Assembly (NCBI RefSeq): GCF_014199435.1
Contig: NZ_JACIJP010000003.1
Location: 124,001 to 188,000, forward strand
Length of the DNA: 64,000 nucleotides
Reading direction: 5' to 3'
From: Sphingobium subterraneum
Lineage (GTDB): Bacteria; Pseudomonadota; Alphaproteobacteria; Sphingomonadales; Sphingomonadaceae
Shown here: positions 8,331 through 17,095 of the stretch, one piece after another
How positions within the stretch are numbered: position 1 is the first letter of the stretch
Layout: the number at the start of each line of letters is the position of its first letter
Notes under the pieces: model-generated
Told to the model about the DNA's origin: nothing
What the model saw: only the letters and a program-made list of their open reading frames with translations
Database searches by the model: none
Made by a program: the position numbers and the translations under genes

Positions 8331-9142
8331 GCGACCTTCTCCCGTGTTTCCAGTGCGCCGCGCAACGACGCGACATAGGCCTGCACATAGGGCGCCGCCT
8401 GATTGCCATGGCTGCCAACGATATCGACGATCGCCGAACCGACAACAACCCCGTCCGCGACCCGGCCGATGGCAGCCGCCTGCTCCGGCGTCCGCACACC
8501 GAAACCGACGACGATGGGCAGATCCCCCGCCGACGCCTTGAGCCGCGCGACGGCTTCCTCAATGCTGGCAGTGGCCGCCTGCTGTTTGCCAGTAATCCCA
8601 GCCACAGAGACATAATAGAGAAAACCGCTCGCGCCATCGAGCACCTGCGGCAAGCGCGCCGCATCCGTCGTCGGGGTCGCAAGGCGGACCATATGGACGC
8701 CAGCGTCGTCGAGCGCCGGGCCGAGTTCCGCGTCTTCTTCCGGCGGAATATCGACGCAGATAATACCATCGACGCCCGCCGCCTTCGCCTGAGCGGCGAA
8801 CCAGTCCGCGCCGCGCCGGATCATCGGATTGGCATAGCCCATCAGCACCAGCGGCACATCCGGATGGCGCTGCCGGAACGCCGTCGCGATCGCGAAGAGA
8901 TCGGCCGTTTTGGTGCCCGAACCGAGGCTGCGCAAATTGGCAAGCTGGATCGCCGAACCATCCGCCATCGGATCGGTAAAGGGCATGCCCAACTCGATCA
9001 CATCGGCCCCGCCCGCGACCAGCGCATCGAGGACGGCAGCCGTATCGCCAGGCGTGGGATCGCCACCGGTCACGAAGGTGACGAGAGCCGCGCGGCCCTG
9101 CGCCTTGCACGCCGCGAACCGGGCAGAAAGCCGATCGTTCAT
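8327..9142 (-). CDS. trpA: Tryptophan synthase alpha chain
   Basis: Cleaves indole-3-glycerol phosphate to indole and glyceraldehyde-3-phosphate and passes indole to TrpB. It is 271 aa, with the catalytic Glu in [15 protein letters not shown] and a second acidic residue in CVDIPPEE, and the phosphate-binding GFGVRTPEQ. The start at 9142 is chosen because it overlaps the trpB stop as ATGA and gives the normal length; the open frame further upstream is antisense-like sequence in trpB. Confidence 0.96.
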   Translation of the reverse strand: MNDRLSARFAACKAQGRAALVTFVTGGDPTPGDTAAVLDALVAGGADVIELGMPFTDPMADGSAIQLANLRSLGSGTKTADLFAIATAFRQRHPDVPLVLMGYANPMIRRGADWFAAQAKAAGVDGIICVDIPPEEDAELGPALDDAGVHMVRLATPTTDAARLPQVLDGASGFLYYVSVAGITGKQQAATASIEEAVARLKASAGDLPIVVGFGVRTPEQAAAIGRVADGVVVGSAIVDIVGSHGNQAAPYVQAYVASLRGALETREKVA

Positions 9143-10371
9143 ATTGCCACCCCCAGCGCTTCGGCCACGGTGAAGATATCCTTGTCCCCCCGTCCGCACA
9201 GATTGGCGCAGATGATCTGGTCGCGATCCATCTCCCGCGCCACCCGCGCCACCGCCGCAATGGCATGGGAGGGTTCGAGCGCCGGAATGATCCCTTCCGT
9301 CCGACACAGCAACTGGAACGCGTCGAGCGCTTCCGTATCGGTCACCGACGTATATTCGACCCGGCCGATATCGCGCAGCCAGCTGTGCTCCGGCCCGATG
9401 CCCGGATAGTCCAGCCCGGCCGAAATGCTGTGCGCTTCGGCGATCTGCCCGTCGTCGTCCTGCAGCAGATATGTCTTGTTGCCATGGAGCACGCCTGGCG
9501 CGCCACCGGCCAGCGAAGCCGCGTGCGCGCCGCTCTCAATGCCATGGCCCGCCGCCTCAACCCCCAGCATCCGCACGCTGGCGTCGTCGAGAAACGGATG
9601 GAACAGCCCGATCGCGTTGGACCCGCCACCGATCGCCGCAACCAGCAGATCGGGCAGACGGCCCGCCTGCGCCTGCATCTGCACCTTGGCTTCCTTGCCG
9701 ATCACGCTCTGAAAATCGCGCACCAGTTCCGGGTAGGGATGTGGCCCCGCCGCCGTACCGATGATGTAGAATGTGTCGTGCACATTCGCGACCCAGTCGC
9801 GCAGCGCCTCGTTCATCGCGTCCTTCAACGTCCGCGCACCGCTTTCGACGCCGATCACTTCGGCACCGAGCAGCTTCATGCGGAACACATTGGGCTGCTG
9901 CCGCTCCATGTCGCGCGCGCCCATGTAGATGACGCAGGGCAAGCCGAAGCGCGCCGCCACCGTCGCCGTCGCCACACCATGCTGGCCCGCGCCGGTCTCC
10001 GCGATGATGCGCGTCTTGCCCATCCGCTTGGCGAGCAGGATCTGCCCGATGCAGTTGTTGATCTTGTGCGCGCCGGTGTGATTGAGCTCATCGCGCTTGA
10101 ACCAGACCTGCGCGCCTTTGCCGTCGGGCGCGCTTTCCCGGAGCGTTTCGGTCAGCCGCTCCGCATAATAAAGCGGGCTCGGCCGCCCCACATAATGCTC
10201 GAGCAACCACTCGAACTCGCGCGCGAATTCCGAATCGGCCTTGGCGGCACGATATTCCCGCTCCAGATCGAGGATCAGCGGCATGAGGGTTTCGGCGACA
10301 TAGCGTCCGCCAAATTGACCGAAATGCCCGCGCTCGTCGGGCTGATTGCGATAGCTGTTGATGACTGTCAT
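9139..10371 (-). CDS. trpB: Tryptophan synthase beta chain
   Basis: PLP enzyme that condenses indole with serine to make tryptophan. The 410-aa protein has the PLP lysine in HTGAHKINN, the [11 protein letters not shown] stretch and the phosphate-binding GGGSNAIG. It overlaps trpF (ATGA at 10368-10371) and trpA by 4 bases each, so the three trp genes are tightly coupled. The remaining trp genes (trpE, G, D, C) are not here, the usual split arrangement in alphaproteobacteria. Confidence 0.97.
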   Translation of the reverse strand: MTVINSYRNQPDERGHFGQFGGRYVAETLMPLILDLEREYRAAKADSEFAREFEWLLEHYVGRPSPLYYAERLTETLRESAPDGKGAQVWFKRDELNHTGAHKINNCIGQILLAKRMGKTRIIAETGAGQHGVATATVAARFGLPCVIYMGARDMERQQPNVFRMKLLGAEVIGVESGARTLKDAMNEALRDWVANVHDTFYIIGTAAGPHPYPELVRDFQSVIGKEAKVQMQAQAGRLPDLLVAAIGGGSNAIGLFHPFLDDASVRMLGVEAAGHGIESGAHAASLAGGAPGVLHGNKTYLLQDDDGQIAEAHSISAGLDYPGIGPEHSWLRDIGRVEYTSVTDTEALDAFQLLCRTEGIIPALEPSHAIAAVARVAREMDRDQIICANLCGRGDKDIFTVAEALGVAI

Positions 10372-11012
10372 ATGTGCTGGACCGCTTTGCAGAAGGCGAC
10401 GATCTTGTCCATATCCTTGATGCCGGGCGCGTTCTCGACGCCGGAAGAAACATCCACGAGCGGTGCCCCCGAAATCCGCACCGCTTCGGCGACATTATGC
10501 GGATCCAGCCCGCCCGACAGGCCCCAGGGACCGGCGGCGCGATAATCGCGCAGCAACGTCCAGTCGAAGCGCAGGCCCATGCCTCCCGGCAGATCCGCGC
10601 CGTCCGGCGTCTTGGCGTCGAACAGAATCAGATCCGCCACGTCGCGATACAGGCCGCTGGCGCGGATATCTTCGGCCGTCTTGACCGCAACAGCTTTCCA
10701 GACCGCAACGCCGTACCGCCGGGCGATAGCCGCCAGCCGCTCTGGCGTTTCCTTGCCGTGCAGTTGCAGCGCATCGAGCCGTCCAGCGCGCAGCAGATGA
10801 TCGAGCGTCGCGTCATCCGGATCGACGACCACGCCGACCGTCTTGACGTGGGACGGCGCCCTGTCCAGCAAAGCCGCAAGACGATCCGCCTCCACATGGC
10901 GCGGACTTTTCGCAAAATGCACGAACCCGACATGGCTCGCACCCGCGCCAATCGCCGCATCGAGCGTGTCCGGCGTGGAAAGGCCGCAGATCTTGATTGC
11001 GAGTCGAGACAT
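10368..11012 (-). CDS. trpF: N-(5'-phosphoribosyl)anthranilate isomerase
   Basis: A 214-aa TIM-barrel isomerase in tryptophan synthesis. [25 protein letters not shown] carries the catalytic Cys, the barrel continues with [10 protein letters not shown] and LFDAKTP (catalytic Asp), and the phosphate-binding GGLDPHNV lies near the end. It is first in the trpFBA-accD-folC unit. The 53 bases upstream, before the gloB 3' end, must hold the promoter or it is read from gloAB; I see no clear attenuator. Confidence 0.94.
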   Translation of the reverse strand: MSRLAIKICGLSTPDTLDAAIGAGASHVGFVHFAKSPRHVEADRLAALLDRAPSHVKTVGVVVDPDDATLDHLLRAGRLDALQLHGKETPERLAAIARRYGVAVWKAVAVKTAEDIRASGLYRDVADLILFDAKTPDGADLPGGMGLRFDWTLLRDYRAAGPWGLSGGLDPHNVAEAVRISGAPLVDVSSGVENAPGIKDMDKIVAFCKAVQHI

Positions 11013-11065
11013 CGCTGCGCTTTAGCCTTTAATCGGCGCAGGGGGAAACGCCCTGCGTGCGCCGA

Positions 11066-11791
11066 TCAGAAATTGTCCTTGGCGCTGCGCAGTTCGGCCA
11101 ATTCCTCAATGCTGTTCGCCCGCATGAACGGATTGGTCGCCCGTTCCAGCCCAATGGTCGTCGGCACGGTCGGCTCTCCTCGTGCGCGGGTCGCTGCCAC
11201 ATCTTCCATACGTTGCTGGATCGCGCGATTGTCCGGATCCATGGCCAGCGCAAAACGCCCGTTCGACGTGGTATATTCATGCGCGCAATAGACCCGTGTT
11301 TCGCCGTCCAGCTCCGCAAAACGCTGCATGTTCGTGAACATCTGCGCCGCCGTCCCCTCGAACAGGCGACCGCATCCCATCGCGAACAGCGTGTCGCCCA
11401 CGAAGATGACGCCTGCGCTCGACAGATAATAGGCAATATGCCCGGCGGTGTGGGCAGGAACATCCCACACTTCGGCCCGCAATCCACCGATGGTGGCGAC
11501 ATCCCCCTCGCTCACCATGACATCGAGCGTGTCGATCTTACCCGCTTCTGCTTTCGGCCCTGTAACCTTGCAGCCCGTGGCGGCCTTGATCGCCGCGTTC
11601 CCACCAACATGGTCGGGGTGCCAGTGCGTGTTCCAGATCTGGGTGATCGCCCATCCCCGCTCCTGTGCGGCAGCGAGCACCGGTTCGGCCACCGCCGGGT
11701 CGATCACCACCGTTTCCCCCACGACCGCGTCATGCACCAGCCAGACGTAATTGTCGCTGAGGACGGGAACGCAGGCGATCTGGAGTGACAT
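11066..11791 (-). CDS. gloB: Hydroxyacylglutathione hydrolase (glyoxalase II)
   Basis: Hydrolyses S-lactoylglutathione to lactate and glutathione, the second step of methylglyoxal detoxification. The 241-aa metallo-beta-lactamase-fold protein has the binuclear metal motif NTHWHPDHVGG, HTAGHIAYYL, and GDTLFAMGCGRLFEG. It follows gloA by one base, so both glyoxalase steps are encoded together. Confidence 0.93.
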   Translation of the reverse strand: MSLQIACVPVLSDNYVWLVHDAVVGETVVIDPAVAEPVLAAAQERGWAITQIWNTHWHPDHVGGNAAIKAATGCKVTGPKAEAGKIDTLDVMVSEGDVATIGGLRAEVWDVPAHTAGHIAYYLSSAGVIFVGDTLFAMGCGRLFEGTAAQMFTNMQRFAELDGETRVYCAHEYTTSNGRFALAMDPDNRAIQQRMEDVAATRARGEPTVPTTIGLERATNPFMRANSIEELAELRSAKDNF

Positions 11792-11792
11792 C

Positions 11793-12212
11793 TCACCACT
11801 CTCCGCTGTTGGGCATCGACGCCCAGGGCTCAGCGGGCTCCAGCGCGTCGCCCTCCTGCAACAATTCGATCGAAATGCCGTCCGGCGTCCGCACGAATGC
11901 CATATGACCGTCGCGGGGCGGGCGGTTGATCGTCACGCCGCCGTCCATCAGCCGCTGGCAGGTTTCATAGACATTTTCCACCCGGTAAGCGAGATGCCCG
12001 AAGTTACGCCCGCCCGAATAGGTCTGCGGATCCCAGTTATAGGTCAGCTCGACCTGTGCGTCCTCGTCGCCCGGAGCGGCCAGGAACACGAGCGTAAACC
12101 GTCCTTTCTCGCTCTCCTTGCGGTCGACCTCCTGCAGCCCGAGCAATTCGAAGAAGCGAATCGTGGCATCGACATCGGTCACGCGGATCATGGTGTGCAG
12201 ATATTTGGGCAT
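11793..12212 (-). CDS. gloA: Lactoylglutathione lyase (glyoxalase I)
   Basis: Isomerises the hemithioacetal of methylglyoxal and glutathione. This is a small metal-dependent VOC-fold protein of 139 aa opening [21 protein letters not shown]. His at YLHTM and Glu residues at ELTYNW and GISIELLQ are at the expected metal-ligand positions. I chose the ATG at 12212 for similarity to the family; a TTG three codons earlier is better spaced from GAAGGA and remains possible. Confidence 0.92.
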   Translation of the reverse strand: MPKYLHTMIRVTDVDATIRFFELLGLQEVDRKESEKGRFTLVFLAAPGDEDAQVELTYNWDPQTYSGGRNFGHLAYRVENVYETCQRLMDGGVTINRPPRDGHMAFVRTPDGISIELLQEGDALEPAEPWASMPNSGEW

Positions 12213-12302
12213 GAGTGGCAAATCGTCCTTCGTCAGCAGACGTTCATCGGTTAAATCCTATGCCAGACGTCGATAAGGCGCCGGGCACAACACAATGGGA
12301 CT

Positions 12303-13019
12303 ATGGGGATGAGCTGGACAGAGAACAAGCATTACGTCGTTCTGGCGAGTGCGGCGGTGCTTTCCGTCGGGATGATTACCGGCGGCTATCTGCTGGGCGA
12401 CGGATTGACGCGGGCGCGGCAGGCGGATCGGTCGGTCACGGTGCGCGGCCTCGCCGAAAAGGACGTGACGGCCGATCTTGCCACCTGGACGATCACCTAC
12501 AGCGCGACGGGTTTCGACATGCCGACCGTGCGCGCCGACATCGACGCGAGCACCAAGGCGTTGCAGGCCTATTTCACCGAACTGGGGTTCAAGCCCGAGG
12601 AACTGAAAGCGGGCGGCGGGGGCGTCAACCAATATTACAACAACGGCGTCAACACGATCACGATCAACCAGCGCATGCAGTTGCGCACCACCGACATCGC
12701 GCGGGCGCAGCGCGCGGTCGCCCGCCAGTTCGATCTCGTCCGGCGCGGCGTGACCATGCAGGAAGGGTCGAACATGGTCTACAGCTTCACCCGCCTGAAC
12801 GACGTCAAGCCCGAGATGGTCGCAGAGGCCACCAAGGACGCCCGCAAGTCGGCCGAGCAGTTCGCGCAGGATAGCGGCACCGGCGTCGGCGGTATCAAAA
12901 GCGCTACGCAGGGTTATTTCTCGATCGATGCGCGCGATGGGGAACAGTCGGGCGGCGGCATCGACACGCCGTTCAAGAAGGTCCGCGTGGTCACAACGGT
13001 AGATTTCTACCTGAAGTAG
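12303..13019 (+). CDS. SIMPL domain (DUF541/BP26-like) periplasmic protein
   Basis: A 238-aa protein with a single N-terminal membrane anchor or uncleaved signal (residues about 10-30), followed by a SIMPL domain that opens with SVTVRGLAEKDVTADLATWTI. The family forms oligomeric periplasmic assemblies, but its function is not settled. The gene stands alone between the divergent gloA and a convergent TPR gene. ATG at 12303 or 12309 may be the start; neither has a clear Shine-Dalgarno. Confidence 0.8.
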   Translation: MGMSWTENKHYVVLASAAVLSVGMITGGYLLGDGLTRARQADRSVTVRGLAEKDVTADLATWTITYSATGFDMPTVRADIDASTKALQAYFTELGFKPEELKAGGGGVNQYYNNGVNTITINQRMQLRTTDIARAQRAVARQFDLVRRGVTMQEGSNMVYSFTRLNDVKPEMVAEATKDARKSAEQFAQDSGTGVGGIKSATQGYFSIDARDGEQSGGGIDTPFKKVRVVTTVDFYLK

Positions 13020-13023
13020 CCCG

Positions 13024-13908
13024 CTATGGCTTTTGCGGGACCGGTGCTTCCGCGCCGAGCTGCGCCAGCGCCGCCCGTGCGGCCTTTCCCTGCTCGCTGT
13101 CGGGCGCGATAGTCTGCACCTTTGTCCACGCCGCGCGGGCTGCCGCCTCGTCGCCCGTCAGCATCGCGACATTTCCTGTCTCCAGCGCCACGGATGCATC
13201 GTCGGGCGAGAGCTGTCCCGCGCGTGCGATGTCGGCCTTGGCGCGGACAAGATCGTTCATCCGTCGTGCCAGCGTTGCCGACAGCAGCCAGGCCAGCGGA
13301 TCCTGCGGTGCCTGGTTCAGCGCCACGTCCATGTCCGTGCGCGCTGCCATCAGATCATCGAGCGCGACATTCGCCCGGGCGCGGTCGAGATAGACTTCCC
13401 CCTTGGGCAAACCATCGGGCAGTCCATGCCCCAGCGCCGCATCGAAATAGCCGCGCGCGCTATCTGGCTTCCCGCCGGCGAGCGCCGCATTGCCCGCCTG
13501 CACCCACAGGCGCGCAGCATCCAGAGACGACTCGGCTTTCTCGGCCTCCGCCGCCCCGGCATCGAATGCGGTGATGGCCTGATCCCACTGCTCCGCGCGG
13601 GAGAAGGCAAAGCCCCGGCATTGCGCGGCATGATAGCTGCCGCCCGCCAGCGCCCATTCGCTAGCCACCTTCGCGCCTTCGGTCGGATCGGCAATCGCGG
13701 TGTCAAGACAGGCCTGCAACCGCGCTGCGACCTCGGGCGGCAGCGGCAGGGCGACGAGCGAACCCGTCGCCCCCTCCCCTCCGGCTTTTGTCCCGCGAGC
13801 GGACGACGTCGCCGCGCGACGCTCCTGCGCCTGTTGCCTGGACCGGTTCATCACCGCCTCGGTCTCGGGCGAATAGCCCTGGAGGAGCAGGAGGGCAGCA
13901 ATGATCAT
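13024..13908 (-). CDS. TPR-repeat secreted protein
   Basis: A 294-aa protein with a short hydrophobic N-terminus (MIIAALLLLQG) that looks like a signal peptide, a polar linker, and then at least four helical TPR-like repeats (for example SSLDAARLWVQAGNAALAGG, GEVYLDRARANVALDD, PLAWLLSATLARRMND, ASVALETGNVAMLTGD). It is probably a periplasmic scaffold; no specific partner can be named. The start overlaps the stop of the upstream alpha/beta hydrolase gene by 4 bases (ATGA), which sets this ATG and suggests coexpression. Confidence 0.75.
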   Translation of the reverse strand: MIIAALLLLQGYSPETEAVMNRSRQQAQERRAATSSARGTKAGGEGATGSLVALPLPPEVAARLQACLDTAIADPTEGAKVASEWALAGGSYHAAQCRGFAFSRAEQWDQAITAFDAGAAEAEKAESSLDAARLWVQAGNAALAGGKPDSARGYFDAALGHGLPDGLPKGEVYLDRARANVALDDLMAARTDMDVALNQAPQDPLAWLLSATLARRMNDLVRAKADIARAGQLSPDDASVALETGNVAMLTGDEAAARAAWTKVQTIAPDSEQGKAARAALAQLGAEAPVPQKP

Positions 13909-14660
13909 AATGTCTTCACAAGCCCGTCTATAAGGTTCAAAAGCAAGGAAATATCGGTTTCCCTCGATAGGCGGTGATCGCCATCCTTGACCAGCAGCAG
14001 CTGTACGTCGTCTGAACGCAGCCGGGCCGCCAGCCGTGTGGCGATTGTCCATGGGACCACCCCGTCCCCCTGCCCGTGCAGAAGGCGCACCGGGCAATCG
14101 AGCGCAATCGGAGCCTCGAGAAGCCGGCTCGCTTCGCCCGATGCCCAGAATGTCAGCGTCGTCAGATAGGGATCGCCATAGTCGGACGGCTCCATGATCC
14201 GGCCTTTCGCCTGCAGTTCCGCCTTCTGTTCCGCGTCGAAACCCCAGTCGGTAAAATCCGGCGCGGCGGCGATACCGATCAGCGCCGCGATGCGCTCCGG
14301 CATGGCCAGCGCCACCAGCAGCGCAAGCCAGCCGCCCATCGACGATCCGATCGGCAGGATGGGCCCGTCCCAAAACTGGCCGATCAGGAACAGCGCGTCG
14401 TCACGCCACACTGTCAGCGATCCGTCCTCGAACGCGCCGTCGCTCGACCCACAGCCCGAATAGTCCAGGAGAAGGCACGCCCGGCCGCGCTCCTGCGCCC
14501 ACGCCAGCACCGCCTGTGCCTTGCTTCCCTCCATGTCCGACAGATAGCCGGGCAGGAACACAAGCAGCGGACCCGCGCCATCAATGAAACGGCAAGCGAG
14601 CCGTACGCCATCGGGCCGCACGCGATAGTCGATCGGCAAGGCAGGGAGGAGATCGGTCAT
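13905..14660 (-). CDS. Alpha/beta hydrolase
   Basis: A 251-aa cytoplasmic alpha/beta-hydrolase. It has the oxyanion region VFLPGYLSDMEGSKA, the nucleophile elbow GSSMGGW (catalytic Ser), an acid in LLHGQGDGVVPW, and His in KDGDHRLSRETD, so the triad looks complete. It resembles the ABHD10/prolyl-oligopeptidase-like group of thioesterases and carboxylesterases; the substrate is unknown. It is coupled by overlap to the TPR gene. Confidence 0.82.
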   Translation of the reverse strand: MTDLLPALPIDYRVRPDGVRLACRFIDGAGPLLVFLPGYLSDMEGSKAQAVLAWAQERGRACLLLDYSGCGSSDGAFEDGSLTVWRDDALFLIGQFWDGPILPIGSSMGGWLALLVALAMPERIAALIGIAAAPDFTDWGFDAEQKAELQAKGRIMEPSDYGDPYLTTLTFWASGEASRLLEAPIALDCPVRLLHGQGDGVVPWTIATRLAARLRSDDVQLLLVKDGDHRLSRETDISLLLNLIDGLVKTL

Positions 14661-14698
14661 GGACGCACCACAGGACAGGAAAGCTCCCGACTAGCGGC

Positions 14699-15823
14699 TT
14701 AGAAGCCGAAGTCAAAGCCTGGCTTAACGGCCTTGTCCGCGCTGCAAATTTTCTGGAGCGCCTGCCACTGGTCTGCGGCCAGCGCCGGTCGATAACGCCG
14801 CCCTTTTTCGGCCGCGTTCGCGAACAATTGCTGACGGCTGGTGGACGAGGGATGGCTGGCAAACCAGTCCAGCGCCTCTATCGACCGGCCGGGCTGCGTG
14901 GTCGACTTGGCTTTTCCTTTGGCCTTTGCGGGCGCCTCTTCCCCACCCATGCGCGCGAAAAAGGCCGCGGTTGGCACCGGCGAGATGCCCGAGGCGCGCA
15001 TCGCATCGATCGCGGCGAGATCGGCCTGATGCTCGGCATCGCGACTGAAACTCAGCCCCAGCACGGCGTTCACCTGGCTCCCCGTCGACCCATCCATGCC
15101 GCCCAGCACGACGCTCAGTCCCAGCTGCCGCATCATCGCGGTCAGCGTATCGCGATGGCGCACATGGCCGAGTTCATGACCCAGCACGCCCGCCACCTCA
15201 TCGGGCGATTCCGCCTGCTCGACCAGGCCGCGAAACAGCACGATGCGCCGTCCGGGCAAGGCGACAGCATTGACCATGCCGATATTGGCGACTTCGATCG
15301 ACCGCGCCGTCCCGTGCGGATCCAGTTGGCGGACGAGCGCGCGCAGGGCCGGAGTTCCCTCTTTCGTGTGGCAGATCCGCCCGCCGAAATCACCCGCCAT
15401 CGCGTCGCCCATTGTGTCTTCCCAGCTCTGCGGGACGAGCGGCGCGATCCAGCCGGGCGCCTTGACGCCGACGAAAACCACGGCCGCCGCCGCCATTGCC
15501 AGGACGGCACTTGCCCTGCCCAGACCAATCCGGTCGATGAAACCGCCATAGCGCGCGGGCTTGGGAAGCAAAGCCGCCAGATCCTCCGGCAACGCGCCAG
15601 GAAAACCCAGCCGCCACCCCTGCTCGTCCTTCAAGCCGAAGACATGCTCACCCGCAGGCGCATCGAGCGCGATCAGGTCCGCCCAGCAGTAAGGCCCGGC
15701 GTCCCACCCCTCGCCCTTCAGCGTGAACGTCTCGACGTCCCCAACAAGCAGCGGCGTCCAGCGGTTGGCGTTGCGGCCGTCATAATGCCACGGGTGCGCT
15801 TCGATCCTTTCGGTTAAGGGCAT
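14699..15823 (-). CDS. M48-family zinc metallopeptidase
   Basis: A 374-aa membrane-anchored protease. An N-terminal cytoplasmic-like domain of about 130 residues precedes one transmembrane helix (ASAVLAMAAAAVVFVGV) and then the M48 catalytic domain, with the zinc motif HELGHVRHRD and the third ligand Glu in DAEHQADLAAID. The active-site residues are present. It starts 6 bases after the DUF898 gene, a pairing I recall from other proteobacteria (YjgN-like plus M48), which suggests joint membrane or envelope quality control. That role is inference. Confidence 0.85.
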   Translation of the reverse strand: MPLTERIEAHPWHYDGRNANRWTPLLVGDVETFTLKGEGWDAGPYCWADLIALDAPAGEHVFGLKDEQGWRLGFPGALPEDLAALLPKPARYGGFIDRIGLGRASAVLAMAAAAVVFVGVKAPGWIAPLVPQSWEDTMGDAMAGDFGGRICHTKEGTPALRALVRQLDPHGTARSIEVANIGMVNAVALPGRRIVLFRGLVEQAESPDEVAGVLGHELGHVRHRDTLTAMMRQLGLSVVLGGMDGSTGSQVNAVLGLSFSRDAEHQADLAAIDAMRASGISPVPTAAFFARMGGEEAPAKAKGKAKSTTQPGRSIEALDWFASHPSSTSRQQLFANAAEKGRRYRPALAADQWQALQKICSADKAVKPGFDFGF

Positions 15824-15829
15824 CGCCGG

Positions 15830-16909
15830 TCAGAACGCCCCGACATCCAGCGCATCGAGCAGTCCCTCGCCATGCTTGGAGAGCTTCGTATCCGACTGCG
15901 TCAGCCTGTCGAGATCAATATCGCCATAGGCCTCCAGATGGGTGATGAAAAACTTCCAGTGGCGGTATTGCAGGAATATCGCCCCGATACCCAACGTGCC
16001 AATCACGAGCGCAATGTCACCAAGGAAGAGCTTGACCCAGTCCTTCGTGCTGGCGTCGAACGCAAAGGTCAATGTCGCCAAAGACAGACCACCAACGGCT
16101 TCCCGGATGAAGATGGCATAGAAGGACAGGCCGATGAACAGAAACAGTCCGTAAATGCCGACACCGAACAGGACGCCAAGTAGCGCCCCGATCGGAGACC
16201 CCCCTGGCGCTCCTCCCCCCATCATAATACTGCCGACACCCACAAACATCGCGAAAACAATTCCGCAGCCGAGGATGATCAACGGTAGGAGATAAAACAT
16301 CAGATAGCGTTTGAACGCGGGACGATAATCACCTTTGCTTTCAAATGCATGCGGGCCAAAGCTCATGGCGTTCCATCGCTCGTTCCACAGCGACATCATC
16401 GCGCGGGGCACCAGCAGGTAAATCGCCATCATGCCGACGATGGTTTTCCACATATAGGACCAGCCGTAACTCCAGCCCGCATCATCGCTGCCACCCCGGA
16501 TGCCGTGCCAATAGGTGCGGCCCAGTCGATAGCGCAGAGCCCGGAAACGCGCGATGCCGACGAAGTAGAAAATCACCAGAAACGACGCAAAACCCAGCAG
16601 TCCTGCAATTCCTGCATGCCCGCGCATCACCAGCGCCCGCGCCCCGAATTGGAGGATGAAGAACGGCAGGCCCAAAATCAGGATCACCATCAGGAACCCA
16701 AGAAACAGTTCCTTTCCCGTCCCCGTCCATTCCAGCCGATCATCGATAAAGCGGCTGTGCGACCAGAGATAGCGGCGGGTCCGCGTGGTTGCCCAGAAGC
16801 GGTAGATACCCAGCGTCACAATCATCAGCAGCAGATTGGTGAACGCAATCGGCGCATAGCCCTTCCAGCTCCCGTCGAAACCGAACGCGCTGTGCTGTTG
16901 CTCTTCCAT
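15830..16909 (-). CDS. DUF898 (YjgN family) membrane protein
   Basis: A 359-aa polytopic membrane protein of the YjgN/DUF898 family, with the characteristic opening FDGSWKGYAPIAFTNLLLMIVTLGIYRFWATTRTRRYLWSHS. Around seven hydrophobic segments follow. The function is unknown. I chose ATG 16909 because GAGGGGGC stands 7 bases upstream; a more distal in-frame ATG would add nine residues. It precedes the M48 protease gene directly. Confidence 0.85.
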   Translation of the reverse strand: MEEQQHSAFGFDGSWKGYAPIAFTNLLLMIVTLGIYRFWATTRTRRYLWSHSRFIDDRLEWTGTGKELFLGFLMVILILGLPFFILQFGARALVMRGHAGIAGLLGFASFLVIFYFVGIARFRALRYRLGRTYWHGIRGGSDDAGWSYGWSYMWKTIVGMMAIYLLVPRAMMSLWNERWNAMSFGPHAFESKGDYRPAFKRYLMFYLLPLIILGCGIVFAMFVGVGSIMMGGGAPGGSPIGALLGVLFGVGIYGLFLFIGLSFYAIFIREAVGGLSLATLTFAFDASTKDWVKLFLGDIALVIGTLGIGAIFLQYRHWKFFITHLEAYGDIDLDRLTQSDTKLSKHGEGLLDALDVGAF

Positions 16910-17003
16910 AATATGCCCCCTCTTCCCCAGCCGCAATCAACGAGGGATCGCATCGCGAGTCAAGCGGAAGACGGGTGAACCCCGCCGAATCGGATGCTTC
17001 CTG

Positions 17004-17033
17004 TTGACAGCCCCCGCCGCCCCATTAAGGACC
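17004..17033 (+). promoter_or_regulatory. Possible housekeeping promoter for thrS
   Basis: TTGACA at 17004-17009 is a perfect -35 hexamer, but the -10 region about 17 bases on is poor (ATTAAG/TAAGGA). It lies in the 186-bp divergent gap between the DUF898 gene and thrS, on the correct strand. Support is only the -35. Confidence 0.3.
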
Positions 17034-17095
17034 GGCGATCGGTCTTGCGCCTTTAGGGGCGCGGGATGATCCGTTTCAACCAGAGAAGATCCGTC

